Shown: positions 45,948 to 55,067 of the stretch, piece by piece
Position numbering within the stretch: the first letter of the stretch is position 1
Layout: each line of letters opens with the position of its first letter
NCBI GenBank assembly: GCA_030672305.1
Contig: DAOVGR010000074.1
Span: 1 to 55,184 of the forward strand
Origin: Thermoplasmatales archaeon
GTDB taxonomy: Archaea; Thermoplasmatota; E2; DHVEG-1
Length of the DNA stretch: 55,184 nucleotides
Direction of reading: 5' to 3'
Program-made: the position numbers and the translations under genes
Notes under the pieces: model-generated
The model's input: only the letters and a program-made list of their open reading frames with translations
Told to the model about the DNA's origin: nothing
Databases searched by the model: none

Positions 45948-46448
45948 ATGAAAGCTTTATTTATCGGACGATTCCAACCTTTTCATAATGGACATTTAAA
46001 AATTATTGAAGAAGCTTCTAAGAAATACAGTGAGATTATAATTGGAATTGGATCATCTCAATATAGTAACACAATTGAAAATCCTTTTACAAATGATGAA
46101 AGGAAGCTTATGATTAGTAACTCATTAAAAGATATAGGTATAAGAAATTACAAAATTGTGTTTATTCCAGATATTCACAACCCACCTAAATGGGTTGATC
46201 ATGTGTTGTCAATTATATCTGACTTTGATGTTGTTTTATCAAATAATGATTTTACTAAAAAGTTATTTTCAGATAGAGGTTTTATTGTAAAACAAACACC
46301 AGTATATGAAAAAGAAAGATATTCTGGGAAAGTTATAAGAAGTAAAATAAAAAATAATGAATTATGGGAAGATCTAGTTCCTCAAGAAGTATTTAAAATA
46401 ATAAAAAATTCAAATGGAGAAGAAAGAATTAGGTGCTTATCAGAATGA
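45948..46448 (+). CDS. nadM: nicotinamide-nucleotide adenylyltransferase
   Basis: 166 residues. Forms NAD+ from NMN and ATP. The nucleotidyltransferase motif GRFQPFHNGH is at 7-16, followed by GSSQYSNTIENPFTNDER and the YSGKVIRSKI block with the second ATP-binding motif. Convergent with the next gene, leaving 11 nt between stops. Confidence 0.93.
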   Translation: MKALFIGRFQPFHNGHLKIIEEASKKYSEIIIGIGSSQYSNTIENPFTNDERKLMISNSLKDIGIRNYKIVFIPDIHNPPKWVDHVLSIISDFDVVLSNNDFTKKLFSDRGFIVKQTPVYEKERYSGKVIRSKIKNNELWEDLVPQEVFKIIKNSNGEERIRCLSE

Positions 46449-46459
46449 ATATGTAAAAA

Positions 46460-49400
46460 TCATATCTTCTTAAAAAATTCTTTTGGCCACTTTTTAATTC
46501 TTAAATAATCGATGACTCCAGCAAAGAGAAGTATTATTGAGGAAAGAACACAAAGATAGAAACCTATTCCTAATCCCCAATTTGATAGCATGCATATTGT
46601 TTCACCATTAGGTATTATTATATCAAGGATTGCTTCACCATTTAAACTTCCTAGCGTAAGCTCAGTTATCTTAGACATCCCATAAGAAAAAGCAATAGAA
46701 ACTAAAAGTAAAAACAAAATACTTGCAGATATAAGGACTAAAAAATACCTTCTTCTTAAAAGAATATTTGGAATAAAACTAATGCTTAGTAAAATTATTC
46801 CAGAATAAATTATAAGTAAAAGTATTCCAAGAAAATCTGTAAACAGTTCTGGTAAGGTGGCAAGTTCAAGATGCGTTTCTTCTGGGTATTCAATCTTTTC
46901 TACCATAGTTCCTGAGACAATATACATTTCAGTATTTTTCTCAGCAAAAGGTGTATCACTATAACCATTTAAAGTCCACCAAGGTTGAAATATTGAAAGA
47001 AATACCAATGCAAGTGCTAATAATTTTAAAAATGTATTTAACGAGAATTTCTTAAACAATAGCAATACAACCATTTCACAAATAAATAGTAATACAATCC
47101 CAGTAATTAATATTGGAAGAATTGGTTTTATTTTTGTAACAATATTTATTTCTTTGTCACTACTCAATTCAACAATTTTTGTTCCAACCAATTCACCATC
47201 TAAATGTACTTGAATTGTGTATTTTCCAGGTGGAATTGTTACGGTTTTTTCTGGTGATATACAATCAAATAATATTTCTCCACTTCTAATAACATTTATT
47301 TTGTAATTCTCATCTTGAATTTGAATTCCTCTAGAATTTAGCAAATTGGTATTTAGATCAAATAACGCTGTAAATTTAATACGAGTAGAGTCCCCATCCT
47401 CTGGTACATCAATATATAATTCATCAGTAAAACGTCCGTAAGAAATATGAAACTTATATTTTGCCGCAGGTAAGTCATTGAAAATATAGATACCATCTCC
47501 TACATCTTGAGGTATTAATTCAATTGGATTCTCCATTTCAGAACTTGTTAATATAGGTCTTAAATTTACTCCTGGTGAAAATCCTAACTTATCTTCAACA
47601 TCTATTGTCAAATCATATAACTCTAAAGTGATATCTAACTTCTTTACCCTTTTTGAAAGTTCTTTATCAAATATTTTAAAACCTTTATAATATGCTTTTA
47701 AGACATATCGTTCAAAAAGGTTATATGGAAGTTTTAGAAAAATATCTTCATCCTTTTTAGTGTTATTAATAAAGACTATTGAATCATTTTGCAATAAATT
47801 CAATTCTATATTTTCAATTCTTGCTCTATTTTGATCTATTCCAGAAATTTTAATTCTTTTTTGCCATGTACAATAAATGCGAGTATCTTCATCATGATTT
47901 ATTGTTATAGGTTTTAATCCAATTATTCTTTCCCAACTGCCTATTCTTCTAAATATTTTTACAATATAATCTCCTGGAGCAATTTTAGTGAATTTAAATC
48001 TAGGTTCGTCAATAATTGGCTTAAAATATTCACCTTTTGAATATAATTCGTCTTTTTGGTAAAGTTCTGCTGATAAGGTAAATCGATCAAAGATACTTCT
48101 TATCGGTGGAATGTTTATTATTCTTCCTATAAGATCTGGATATATTGTTAAGGTGTAGATGTTTTTTTCTCCATTCTCAGAGTCATCTTCACCCTCGTGA
48201 CGATATTTGATTAGTTCTGGAAAACATTCTGATTCTAAAATAACATCTCTATATCCACCAGTTTCAGATGTATAAAACTCAACATCATATTCAACTACTA
48301 GATCTCCCGCAATAATTTTATCATGAGTGCCTCCTTTTTCAAATGAGTTCCTTCCAAAGCTAATTGAAGTATAATCAACCTCAGTTCCAAGAATTTTCAA
48401 ATATTCTCTTTCAGCAGATGTTACTTGAATTCCATCTCTTTCATCCGTTCCAGATTTAACAATATCTTCATTAGATGAAAATATAATACCAAAAGCTTTA
48501 CCATTTTCACCTTCATCATAAGAAATCCAGGCATCTTCTCCCAGATCACAATCATCCGTATAGGGAATTACCCACTCCCTTTCTATATTTTCTGGGTCTG
48601 TGTTTAATTTATATTCTTTAATATTATTGTTTTCACTAAAAATATGGATATATGGTAGGATTTCTCCAAAACGCATTCTTTTTATTCTTCCACTTTTTGA
48701 CTGTACAGAAGCTAATACACCATACCTACCATCAACATTTTCAATGCCTGTTACTTCAGATTCCTTAAATACCTGATGTTTAACATGAACAGAAATACGT
48801 TTTTCATCTGTTGGACAGTAATAGTATTTGTATAAATTATTTGTACGTAGATGTTTACTATTTGATTCACTAACAATTCTAAATTCAACCATCAGGTTAC
48901 CGTCAACAATGATTTCTTTTGAAATTAAAACTTGATCAGATGAAACCTCATCCTCATCTTCAGTACCATGTTGATACGATAAAATAAAGGAAGCTAAATT
49001 ATCAAAATTTGCTGTATCAAAATTTCTAGAATTTGGTTTCATTTTTATTATGCCTTGAGATAATCCTCGATAAATAATCTTACCTTTTTGTCCAATCCCA
49101 TAAACACAATATCCATCTTCAGTAATTTTATAATAATCACTCTCGATAGAGACTCCTGAAATTGGGGCATAGTAATAATATGCATCCTCAATAAGAACAT
49201 GATCTATATACTCGGGAGATACTTTTTCATTGTCATCGTAATATACAAAATAGAGTTCTTCTCCATTAGCAAAACTAGGGACGAGAAAAACTAATCTACA
49301 ATTAAGTATATGATTCGGATCTTTGAATTCAAGGTCATAAACTTGTGAATCTAGCTCATGCCATATATATCCATCCCAGGAGCATACTCTTATAGAATGT

Positions 49401-49633
49401 TCATTTTCATTTTTTCCCCAACATGGATTGATAAATTCTATACGCAAATCAATAGGTTGATATATAGCGTGGGATTGACTTGTAGATATTGGTAGTTTTA
49501 TCTCTTGTCTAAATAACCAATCTCTACTCCAGTCGGGAATTGTAGGTTCTTGAGATGATAAAGAAATGGTTAGGACTGGTGATATTAGAAGTATTAATGA
49601 AATATAAACTAACCATATCTTATTTATACGCAT
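46460..49633 (-). CDS. large secreted/membrane protein with DUF2341-like head and C-terminal helices
   Basis: 1057 residues. The signal peptide is about 1-25. The N-terminal part (DWLFRQEIKLPI ... LVFLVPSFANGEELYFVYYDDNEKV) resembles DUF2341-type beta modules. A long beta-rich middle (150-830) includes repeats of the carboxypeptidase-regulatory kind (PGVNLRPILTSSEMEN; PPGKYTIQVHLDGELVGTKIVELSSDKE). About five membrane helices lie between 845 and 1050. The large beta-rich part should face outward. No enzyme motif recognised; possible surface receptor or sensor. Confidence 0.6.
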   Translation of the reverse strand: MRINKIWLVYISLILLISPVLTISLSSQEPTIPDWSRDWLFRQEIKLPISTSQSHAIYQPIDLRIEFINPCWGKNENEHSIRVCSWDGYIWHELDSQVYDLEFKDPNHILNCRLVFLVPSFANGEELYFVYYDDNEKVSPEYIDHVLIEDAYYYYAPISGVSIESDYYKITEDGYCVYGIGQKGKIIYRGLSQGIIKMKPNSRNFDTANFDNLASFILSYQHGTEDEDEVSSDQVLISKEIIVDGNLMVEFRIVSESNSKHLRTNNLYKYYYCPTDEKRISVHVKHQVFKESEVTGIENVDGRYGVLASVQSKSGRIKRMRFGEILPYIHIFSENNNIKEYKLNTDPENIEREWVIPYTDDCDLGEDAWISYDEGENGKAFGIIFSSNEDIVKSGTDERDGIQVTSAEREYLKILGTEVDYTSISFGRNSFEKGGTHDKIIAGDLVVEYDVEFYTSETGGYRDVILESECFPELIKYRHEGEDDSENGEKNIYTLTIYPDLIGRIINIPPIRSIFDRFTLSAELYQKDELYSKGEYFKPIIDEPRFKFTKIAPGDYIVKIFRRIGSWERIIGLKPITINHDEDTRIYCTWQKRIKISGIDQNRARIENIELNLLQNDSIVFINNTKKDEDIFLKLPYNLFERYVLKAYYKGFKIFDKELSKRVKKLDITLELYDLTIDVEDKLGFSPGVNLRPILTSSEMENPIELIPQDVGDGIYIFNDLPAAKYKFHISYGRFTDELYIDVPEDGDSTRIKFTALFDLNTNLLNSRGIQIQDENYKINVIRSGEILFDCISPEKTVTIPPGKYTIQVHLDGELVGTKIVELSSDKEINIVTKIKPILPILITGIVLLFICEMVVLLLFKKFSLNTFLKLLALALVFLSIFQPWWTLNGYSDTPFAEKNTEMYIVSGTMVEKIEYPEETHLELATLPELFTDFLGILLLIIYSGIILLSISFIPNILLRRRYFLVLISASILFLLLVSIAFSYGMSKITELTLGSLNGEAILDIIIPNGETICMLSNWGLGIGFYLCVLSSIILLFAGVIDYLRIKKWPKEFFKKI

Positions 49634-49754
49634 AGGTCACCTTTTTATCCAAGATATATATAGAAGTTCTTTTAATAATATATTAATATTTTGTAAACAT
49701 AATTTTATATAATACCTGTTATTATAATTGCTGAAATTGGAAAGGAGAATTCAT

Positions 49755-50591
49755 TTGAATAAAAAAATATCCATGATTATTATGATTTTAATGATTATAT
49801 CGTTGATACTTTCTGGTTGTCTAAATGAATCAGAATCAATGGATATTCATTCAAATTCATCTGACAATTACTATCCAGTAGCAGTAATATTTGCTCCTGA
49901 TCAAGCCTATTTTGAAGATTCTATTGAATTTGATGCAACAAACTCTTATGATTCTGATGGTAACATAGTTTTATATTATTGGACATTTGGAGATGGAGAA
50001 ACAGCTGAGGGAAATAAAGTCAAACATTCATATAAATTTGAGAATGATTTGAAAATAAATTATCCTCTAATCTATACAGCTTCACTGCTGATAATGGATA
50101 ACAAGGGAGCAGCAATTGGAATTAGTCATGAGATAAAAATTTATCCAAATAAATATCATTTATTTTTCCAATCTGGAGGTTTAGAATTAGAAAAACCATC
50201 TTTCTCTGAAGATTATGTAAAGACATCTATCGGGATAATTAATCCTAATCCTTCAAAGGCGCTAACTTATGAGTTAAAAGAATCAATAAACATTTCAGCA
50301 TGTTCGTGGAATGCCACGTTATATTTGAATAAACCATGGTTGACAAGACTTACAAAGATAAAAATGGTTCTTTATGATATTAATAATAAACAGATTTCAA
50401 AAGCTGAAAATAAGTTAGGCATCTTTAAATTTTGGAATAAAAAAACAATTGAATTAAATGGAAAAATTGAGCAAAATGTAGAATTTCAATCTGTTAAATT
50501 ATTTATTTATGGTTTTTTACTGGGAAAAAGAGTAAGTATTTTATATGGCAATGAAAAAGCTAGTAATATTTGTTTAAACTTCAAAAATTAA
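49755..50591 (+). CDS. PKD-domain lipoprotein
   Basis: 278 residues from the TTG at 49755, chosen because AAAGGAG stands 8 nt upstream. The signal peptide ends with the lipobox LILSGC, so Cys22 should carry the lipid. A PKD domain (about 45-125, YYWTFGDGETAEG) is followed by a beta domain without known motif. It lacks the IPR tail, so this is a third way of holding a PKD protein at the surface in this window. Confidence 0.72.
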   Translation: MNKKISMIIMILMIISLILSGCLNESESMDIHSNSSDNYYPVAVIFAPDQAYFEDSIEFDATNSYDSDGNIVLYYWTFGDGETAEGNKVKHSYKFENDLKINYPLIYTASLLIMDNKGAAIGISHEIKIYPNKYHLFFQSGGLELEKPSFSEDYVKTSIGIINPNPSKALTYELKESINISACSWNATLYLNKPWLTRLTKIKMVLYDINNKQISKAENKLGIFKFWNKKTIELNGKIEQNVEFQSVKLFIYGFLLGKRVSILYGNEKASNICLNFKN

Positions 50592-50636
50592 TTATATGAT
50601 AGCCGTTTTTATTATTTGTATATTAAAGGTGTAATT

Positions 50637-51146
50637 ATGGATGCAATCGAAGCTGTTTTGACAAGAAGGAGTGTAAGAAAATATTCAAATAAAAAAGTTT
50701 CAGATGGACATATTGATGAATTAATTGAAGCAGGTACTAGTGCACCCTCTGCTGGAAATCAACAACCCTGGCACTTTATAATTTTAGATGATCGTAAATT
50801 AATTGATAAAATTCCAGATTTTCATCCTCATGCAAAAATGCTACTTGCTGCTCAAAAGGCAATTGTTGTGTGTGGAGATTTAGATTTAGAAACTAATAAA
50901 GGTTTTTGGATTCAAGATTGTTCAGCTGCAACTGAAAATATTTTAATTGCAGCAAGAGCCAAAGGAATTGGTAGCTGTTGGTTAGGTGTTTATCCAAGAG
51001 AGGATAGAATCAGTGGTCTTAGAAAAATGTTAAAAATTCCAAAAAATGTAATACCTTTTTCTTTGATATCTTTAGGATATCCGGTAGTTGAACAATCAAG
51101 AGTAGATAGATACAATAATTCAAAAATACATAGAAATAAATGGTGA
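50637..51146 (+). CDS. nitroreductase family flavoprotein
   Basis: 169 residues from the ATG at 50637 with AAGGTG upstream; a TTG at 50616 is unlikely. The FMN-binding start (AIEAVLTRRSVRKYSNKKV), GTSAPSAGNQQPWHF and CSAATENILIAARAKGIGSCWLGVYP are family landmarks. Reduces nitro groups, quinones or flavins with NAD(P)H; the substrate cannot be told. Confidence 0.9.
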   Translation: MDAIEAVLTRRSVRKYSNKKVSDGHIDELIEAGTSAPSAGNQQPWHFIILDDRKLIDKIPDFHPHAKMLLAAQKAIVVCGDLDLETNKGFWIQDCSAATENILIAARAKGIGSCWLGVYPREDRISGLRKMLKIPKNVIPFSLISLGYPVVEQSRVDRYNNSKIHRNKW

Positions 51147-51148
51147 AT

Positions 51149-51568
51149 TTAATCTCCAACTATTTGAACTATTAAATTTCTATTTCTAGGGCTTGTATCC
51201 AATTCAATAAAAACAATCTGTTGCCAAGTGCCATGAATTAATCTTCCATCTATTAGTGGTATAGCTAAACTAGGGCCCATTAAACTTGCTCTAACATGGG
51301 AATGTCCATTATCATCATGCCAGGTCTCGTGATGATCGTAATGATTATCTTTTGGTGCTATTTTTTGAAGAGCTCGAGGGAAATCTTTCTTTAGACCGGG
51401 TTCATATTCCATAGTAGTTATTGATCCAGTTGACCCAGGTACAAATATACAAGCAATCCCATTTTTTATCTTAGATTTATTGATAATACCTTGAATCTGA
51501 CTTGTTATATCTATGATATCTACTTCTCCCTTTGTTTTTATATTTATTTCATTATTATATGAGCTCAT
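51149..51568 (-). CDS. yjbQ: YjbQ / UPF0047 family protein
   Basis: 139 residues. Family landmarks: CIFVPGSTGSITTMEYEPGL, HHETWHDDNGHSHVRASLMGPSLAIPL with its metal-binding histidines, and GTWQQIVFIELD. Members have been linked to thiamin phosphate synthase activity, but the physiological role is open. Last gene of the pyrD-pyrK-yjbQ run (17-nt gap). Confidence 0.9.
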   Translation of the reverse strand: MSSYNNEINIKTKGEVDIIDITSQIQGIINKSKIKNGIACIFVPGSTGSITTMEYEPGLKKDFPRALQKIAPKDNHYDHHETWHDDNGHSHVRASLMGPSLAIPLIDGRLIHGTWQQIVFIELDTSPRNRNLIVQIVGD

Positions 51569-51585
51569 GGTTTATACCGCCTTTA

Positions 51586-52365
51586 TTAAAATTTTATTTT
51601 TCGTCCTGAAGCATCTCTTTTAAAGACACCAAAATCTTCAATATTTTTCAAAGTTTTTTCATTAAAAACTGGGCCTTCTTTGCAAACTCTTAATCCCTTT
51701 CCAACACAGCATTGTCCACATATTCCAAATCCGCATTTCATGTATCTTTCCAATGATGCTTGAAAAGAAATATTTTGAGATAATTCAAACAACTTTTTCA
51801 TCATCAACTCTGGCCCACATGTTAAAACTTGATCAAATTTATTATTAGAAATTTTTTCTTTTGCTAGATCTGTGACAAAACCTTTGTATCCCTGAGAGCC
51901 ATCATCTGTGCTTACAAATAATTCAGCACCATATTTCTTTATTCTATTTTCAAAAAATAATTCACTTTTGTTTTTTGCCCCTATTAGAACATTTGTTTTA
52001 ATTTCTTTATTTATTGCTTTTTCAACAGAAGGTGCTATCATTGCTATTCCAGTTCCACCAGCTACAAATAAAATCCTTTGTCCATTTATCTTAAAACCGT
52101 TCCCATAGGGACCTCTTACACCCATCTTATCTCCAGCTTTTAACTTGAATAAAGCATTAGTTGCATCCCCAATTCTTTTAAAGGTAATACCTTTTATTTT
52201 TTTATCAATAAATGACACACTCATTGGAATTTCATCAATATTAGGAATCCAAATCATAAAAAATTGTCCTGGAGTGATATCTTCGGGATATTCAAACATA
52301 ATTGTTTTGATATCTGATGTTTCGTTTCTTGTTTCAATTATTTTTAAAACTTTTGGGTAATTCAT
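51586..52365 (-). CDS. pyrK: dihydroorotate dehydrogenase electron transfer subunit
   Basis: 259 residues. FAD-binding beta-barrel, nucleotide-binding GGTGIAMIAPSVEKAI, and the [2Fe-2S] cysteines in CGFGICGQCCVGKGLRVCKEGP. Passes electrons from PyrD to NAD+ in pyrimidine synthesis. Its ATG overlaps the PyrD stop by 4 nt. Confidence 0.93.
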   Translation of the reverse strand: MNYPKVLKIIETRNETSDIKTIMFEYPEDITPGQFFMIWIPNIDEIPMSVSFIDKKIKGITFKRIGDATNALFKLKAGDKMGVRGPYGNGFKINGQRILFVAGGTGIAMIAPSVEKAINKEIKTNVLIGAKNKSELFFENRIKKYGAELFVSTDDGSQGYKGFVTDLAKEKISNNKFDQVLTCGPELMMKKLFELSQNISFQASLERYMKCGFGICGQCCVGKGLRVCKEGPVFNEKTLKNIEDFGVFKRDASGRKIKF

Positions 52366-53270
52366 TTATGTGCTGCCCCTATTAAATCCGATAGATTATT
52401 GTATTCATGGTGCTTCATCCAGATTTTTATTTCATCGCAAATTTTTTTGAACACATCAAGTCCTCTATAATATATCGCCGAACCAACTTGAACTGCTGAT
52501 GCTCCAGCCATAAAATATTCTATTGCATCTTTTCCTGTTGTTATACCTCCAACTCCAATTATTGGAATATCTATGTTTTTTGATATTTCATAAACACAAC
52601 GGATTCCAATTGGCTTTACAGCATTTCCAGAGTAACCTCCAATTTTATTAGAAAGTACTGGCATTTGTAATTCAAGATCTATTTTCATAGCCTTCACAGT
52701 ATTTATTGCTACTATTCCATCTGCGTTCCCTTCTTCTGCAGATTTTGCAACCTCTGTAATATTTGCTAAATTTGGAGATATCTTCACAAAAACAGGGATC
52801 TTAGTAGATTTTTTTACCTTAAAAGTAATTTCTTTTACCAAATTAGGATCACAACCGATTTCTAATCCATAACCTTTTGCGTGAGGGCAGCTCAAGTTTA
52901 GTTCCAAAGCATTTACTCCATAATTTTGCATTTTCTCAGCAAGCGTTACAAATTCTTTATAATCTGAACCAAAAATACTTCCAATAACTGGAATATTTAA
53001 TTTTTTAAGTTTTAATAACTCTTCCTTAAAATTATCTATTCCAGGATTTGGTAAACCAATAGCATTTAAAATTCCATGTTCCAATTCTATTACAGTAGGA
53101 TTTGGAAAGCCATTACGAGGTTTTAATCCAATAGATTTTGTAACAATTGCACCAGCACCACTATTAAAAACACGCTCAATACTTCCTGCATCCTTATCCA
53201 TTAAACCTGATGCAAGAATTAATGGGTTATCTAATTTAAGAGATGCTATACTTGTTCCAATTTTTACCAG
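52362..53270 (-). CDS. pyrD: dihydroorotate dehydrogenase, catalytic subunit (class 1B)
   Basis: 302 residues if it starts at CTG 53270. The first ATG (53201) would cut off LKLDNPLILASGL, which is family sequence, and no ATG, GTG or TTG lies further upstream in frame before a TGA. A GGTGAGGTG ribosome site ends 5 nt before this CTG. FMN/orotate motifs: ELNLSCPHAKG, AINTVKA and IGVGGITTGKDAIEYFMAGA. Oxidises dihydroorotate with PyrK. Confidence 0.9.
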   Translation of the reverse strand: MVKIGTSIASLKLDNPLILASGLMDKDAGSIERVFNSGAGAIVTKSIGLKPRNGFPNPTVIELEHGILNAIGLPNPGIDNFKEELLKLKKLNIPVIGSIFGSDYKEFVTLAEKMQNYGVNALELNLSCPHAKGYGLEIGCDPNLVKEITFKVKKSTKIPVFVKISPNLANITEVAKSAEEGNADGIVAINTVKAMKIDLELQMPVLSNKIGGYSGNAVKPIGIRCVYEISKNIDIPIIGVGGITTGKDAIEYFMAGASAVQVGSAIYYRGLDVFKKICDEIKIWMKHHEYNNLSDLIGAAHK

Positions 53271-53359
53271 ATTAACACCTCACCCTTAAAGTAAAAACTA
53301 ATATTTAAAATCATTTTTACGCAAAATACATTAAAAAATACATATTATGGTTTTTTAAA

Positions 53360-54247
53360 ATGTATCTAATAACTAAGTGGTTTGGCATATTTCTTTGTGA
53401 TAAAGAAAGTATAATTGATAAAATACTATTTTCGAAAGATGTTAAGGTAATCTCAAAAAAAATTATAAAAACACAACAAAATGAGATTCTTACTGAAGAA
53501 AAGAAAATTGTAAAAAATGTTAAGGATGTTATTGTAAATGAGACAAGATTAAAAAAACTCGGAGAATATAAACCCTCAAATACTTTTTTTAAAAAATTTA
53601 AAATCAAAGCTGATGAATTTGATTTTTCAAAAGAGCTTCTTCATAAAGCTACACTTTTAGCAACTAAAATTAATGTTGATAAAAAGTTAGAATCAGAAGA
53701 TTTACAAATAATCCAAATGGTAAATACCTTAGACGATTTTATACAAACATCAAATTTACTATATGAACGTCTTGAAAGTTGGTCTATGCTTCCTACCCCT
53801 AAGGAAAAAATTCAACCTTTAAAAAATGCTTATTCTACAATTAATAACGAAATAAAATCACTAGAAATACAAATTGAAAATGACATGGTAAGAATTGCTC
53901 CTAACATAACTAATATTATTGGTCCCCTTATCGGTGCACGCCTAATATCTCATTCTTCAGGTATTATAAAATTGGCAACAATGCCTGCTTCTACTATTCA
54001 GGTTTTAGGAGCTGAAAAAGCTCTTTTTAGATATAAAAAAGAAGGCGGAAAACCTCCAAAACATGGTGTAATATTCCAACACTCTTTAATAAATAAAACA
54101 CCGAAAGAGATTAGGGGTAAAATAGCAAGAACATTTGCAACAAAGATTGCGATTGCAGCAAAAGCAGATGTATTTACAAAAAGAGATATTTCAAAAGAGC
54201 TTAAGGACTCCCTTAATAAACGGGTTAAGGAAATTAAGAATCAGTAA
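53360..54247 (+). CDS. nop5: Nop5 / Nop56-58-like C/D-box RNP protein
   Basis: 295 residues. A coiled coil at about 115-190 and the NOP domain at about 190-290 (NIIGPLIGARLISHSSG, PASTIQVLGAEKALFRYKK, HGVIFQHSLI). Scaffold that links fibrillarin and L7Ae on C/D guide RNAs. It is on the short side: the N-terminal domain is compact and no lysine-rich tail follows. Fibrillarin, often adjacent, is not downstream; an IS200 element is. Confidence 0.92.
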   Translation: MYLITKWFGIFLCDKESIIDKILFSKDVKVISKKIIKTQQNEILTEEKKIVKNVKDVIVNETRLKKLGEYKPSNTFFKKFKIKADEFDFSKELLHKATLLATKINVDKKLESEDLQIIQMVNTLDDFIQTSNLLYERLESWSMLPTPKEKIQPLKNAYSTINNEIKSLEIQIENDMVRIAPNITNIIGPLIGARLISHSSGIIKLATMPASTIQVLGAEKALFRYKKEGGKPPKHGVIFQHSLINKTPKEIRGKIARTFATKIAIAAKADVFTKRDISKELKDSLNKRVKEIKNQ

Positions 54248-54386
54248 AAATATTTTTAATTAAGTCTACGATAGAATAACCACGTGGTTTTAAAGAAAGA
54301 ATTCCACCGGTCTATAGCGAACGAAGTGAGCGGTGACCGGTGGTTAGAGAAACAACAATAAAACCTGTTTTCATTAGATAGCTTTT

Positions 54387-54437
54387 GGTGGTGCCACTGC
54401 TCTTGTTGATCCGAATGAGCAGCAGCTAGACACCACC
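54387..54437 (+). promoter_or_regulatory. nested hairpin in the tnpA leader
   Basis: GGTGGTG (54387-54393) pairs with CACCACC (54431-54437), and CTGCTC (54397-54402) with GAGCAG (54417-54422). It ends directly before the AGGAG ribosome site. Leader structure that limits transposase translation is known for Salmonella IS200; a similar role here is inference. Confidence 0.5.
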
Positions 54438-54450
54438 AGGAGAAATTTTT

Positions 54451-54927
54451 ATGGATCGTGTTAGCGAAGGCTATGCCGAAATCCGACATCATAGCTCAAG
54501 TGTTGGAAGAAATGTATTGCACCTAAGCTTCAAGACCAAATACTGCCACGACGTATTTAACTTTCCGGAAGTGCAAAAACGTTGCGAAGAGATTTTCCGA
54601 GAGGTTTGCGAAAAACATCGATGGATCCTCCGAGAGATTGGATTTGATCAAAACCATGTCCATATCACCATCGACGCAGGGACCAAAGGACCAGAAGATG
54701 TTGCTAAAGCTCTCAAAGGAACTTCTGGTAAAAAAATTCTAAGCGAGTTTCCCTACATAAAGAAAACATTCTTTTGGGGAAGCGGATTCTGGAGCCCAAC
54801 GATCTTTTTTGACAGCCTCGGTGAAAGAACCATCACCGATATGGATGCATACGCGCGAAACCAGGGACTACCACGAAACCACACACCTAAACAAGGGCAG
54901 TTGCATCTCGATGATTTTGCATCCTAG
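54451..54927 (+). CDS. tnpA: IS200/IS605 family transposase TnpA
   Basis: 158 residues. Y1 HUH single-strand transposase: His69-Val-His71 is the HUH pair (QNHVHITI) and Tyr134 (MDAYARNQG) is the nucleophile. The family core FKTKYCHDVF and FWGSGFWSPTIFF is intact, so the protein is probably active. An AGGAG ribosome site stands about 9 nt before the ATG. Confidence 0.93.
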   Translation: MDRVSEGYAEIRHHSSSVGRNVLHLSFKTKYCHDVFNFPEVQKRCEEIFREVCEKHRWILREIGFDQNHVHITIDAGTKGPEDVAKALKGTSGKKILSEFPYIKKTFFWGSGFWSPTIFFDSLGERTITDMDAYARNQGLPRNHTPKQGQLHLDDFAS

Positions 54928-54961
54928 ACCTAGATGCTGATGGTTGAACCGACTAAGCAGA

Positions 54962-55031
54962 GCGTGCCCGCCGAGGCTAACAAAGTTAGCCGAGCATGCC
55001 ACCAGTCTATTGACTGGTGGTGTGGGCACGC
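54962..55031. repeat. three-arm hairpin structure at the IS200 right end
   Basis: An outer stem GCGTGCCC (54962-54969) with GGGCACGC (55024-55031) encloses GGCTAAC-AAA-GTTAGCC (54975-54991) and CCACCAGTC-TATT-GACTGGTGG (54999-55020). All three stems are perfect. It is far more elaborate than a simple end hairpin. Confidence 0.65.
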
Positions 55032-55067
55032 ATTTTGACAGTTAAGGAAACCGACAAAATAAATATA

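Larger units (their letters stand above)
54304..55031 (+). mobile_element. IS200-type insertion sequence, TnpA only
   Basis: The element is bounded by a left hairpin, CCACCGGTC (54304-54312) with GACCGGTGG (54335-54343), and a right hairpin, CCACCAGTC (54999-55007) with GACTGGTGG (55012-55020). Both begin CCACC-R-GTCTAT, the kind of shared subterminal hairpin that IS200/IS605 TnpA binds. The exact ends may extend some tens of bases further. Base composition and codon use are clearly richer in GC than the neighbours, a sign of recent arrival. No TnpB gene is present. Confidence 0.8.

Noticed and set aside
54248-55031. TnpB or a guide-RNA nuclease gene in the IS element
   Set aside because: No second open frame of sufficient length exists on either strand between the two end hairpins.
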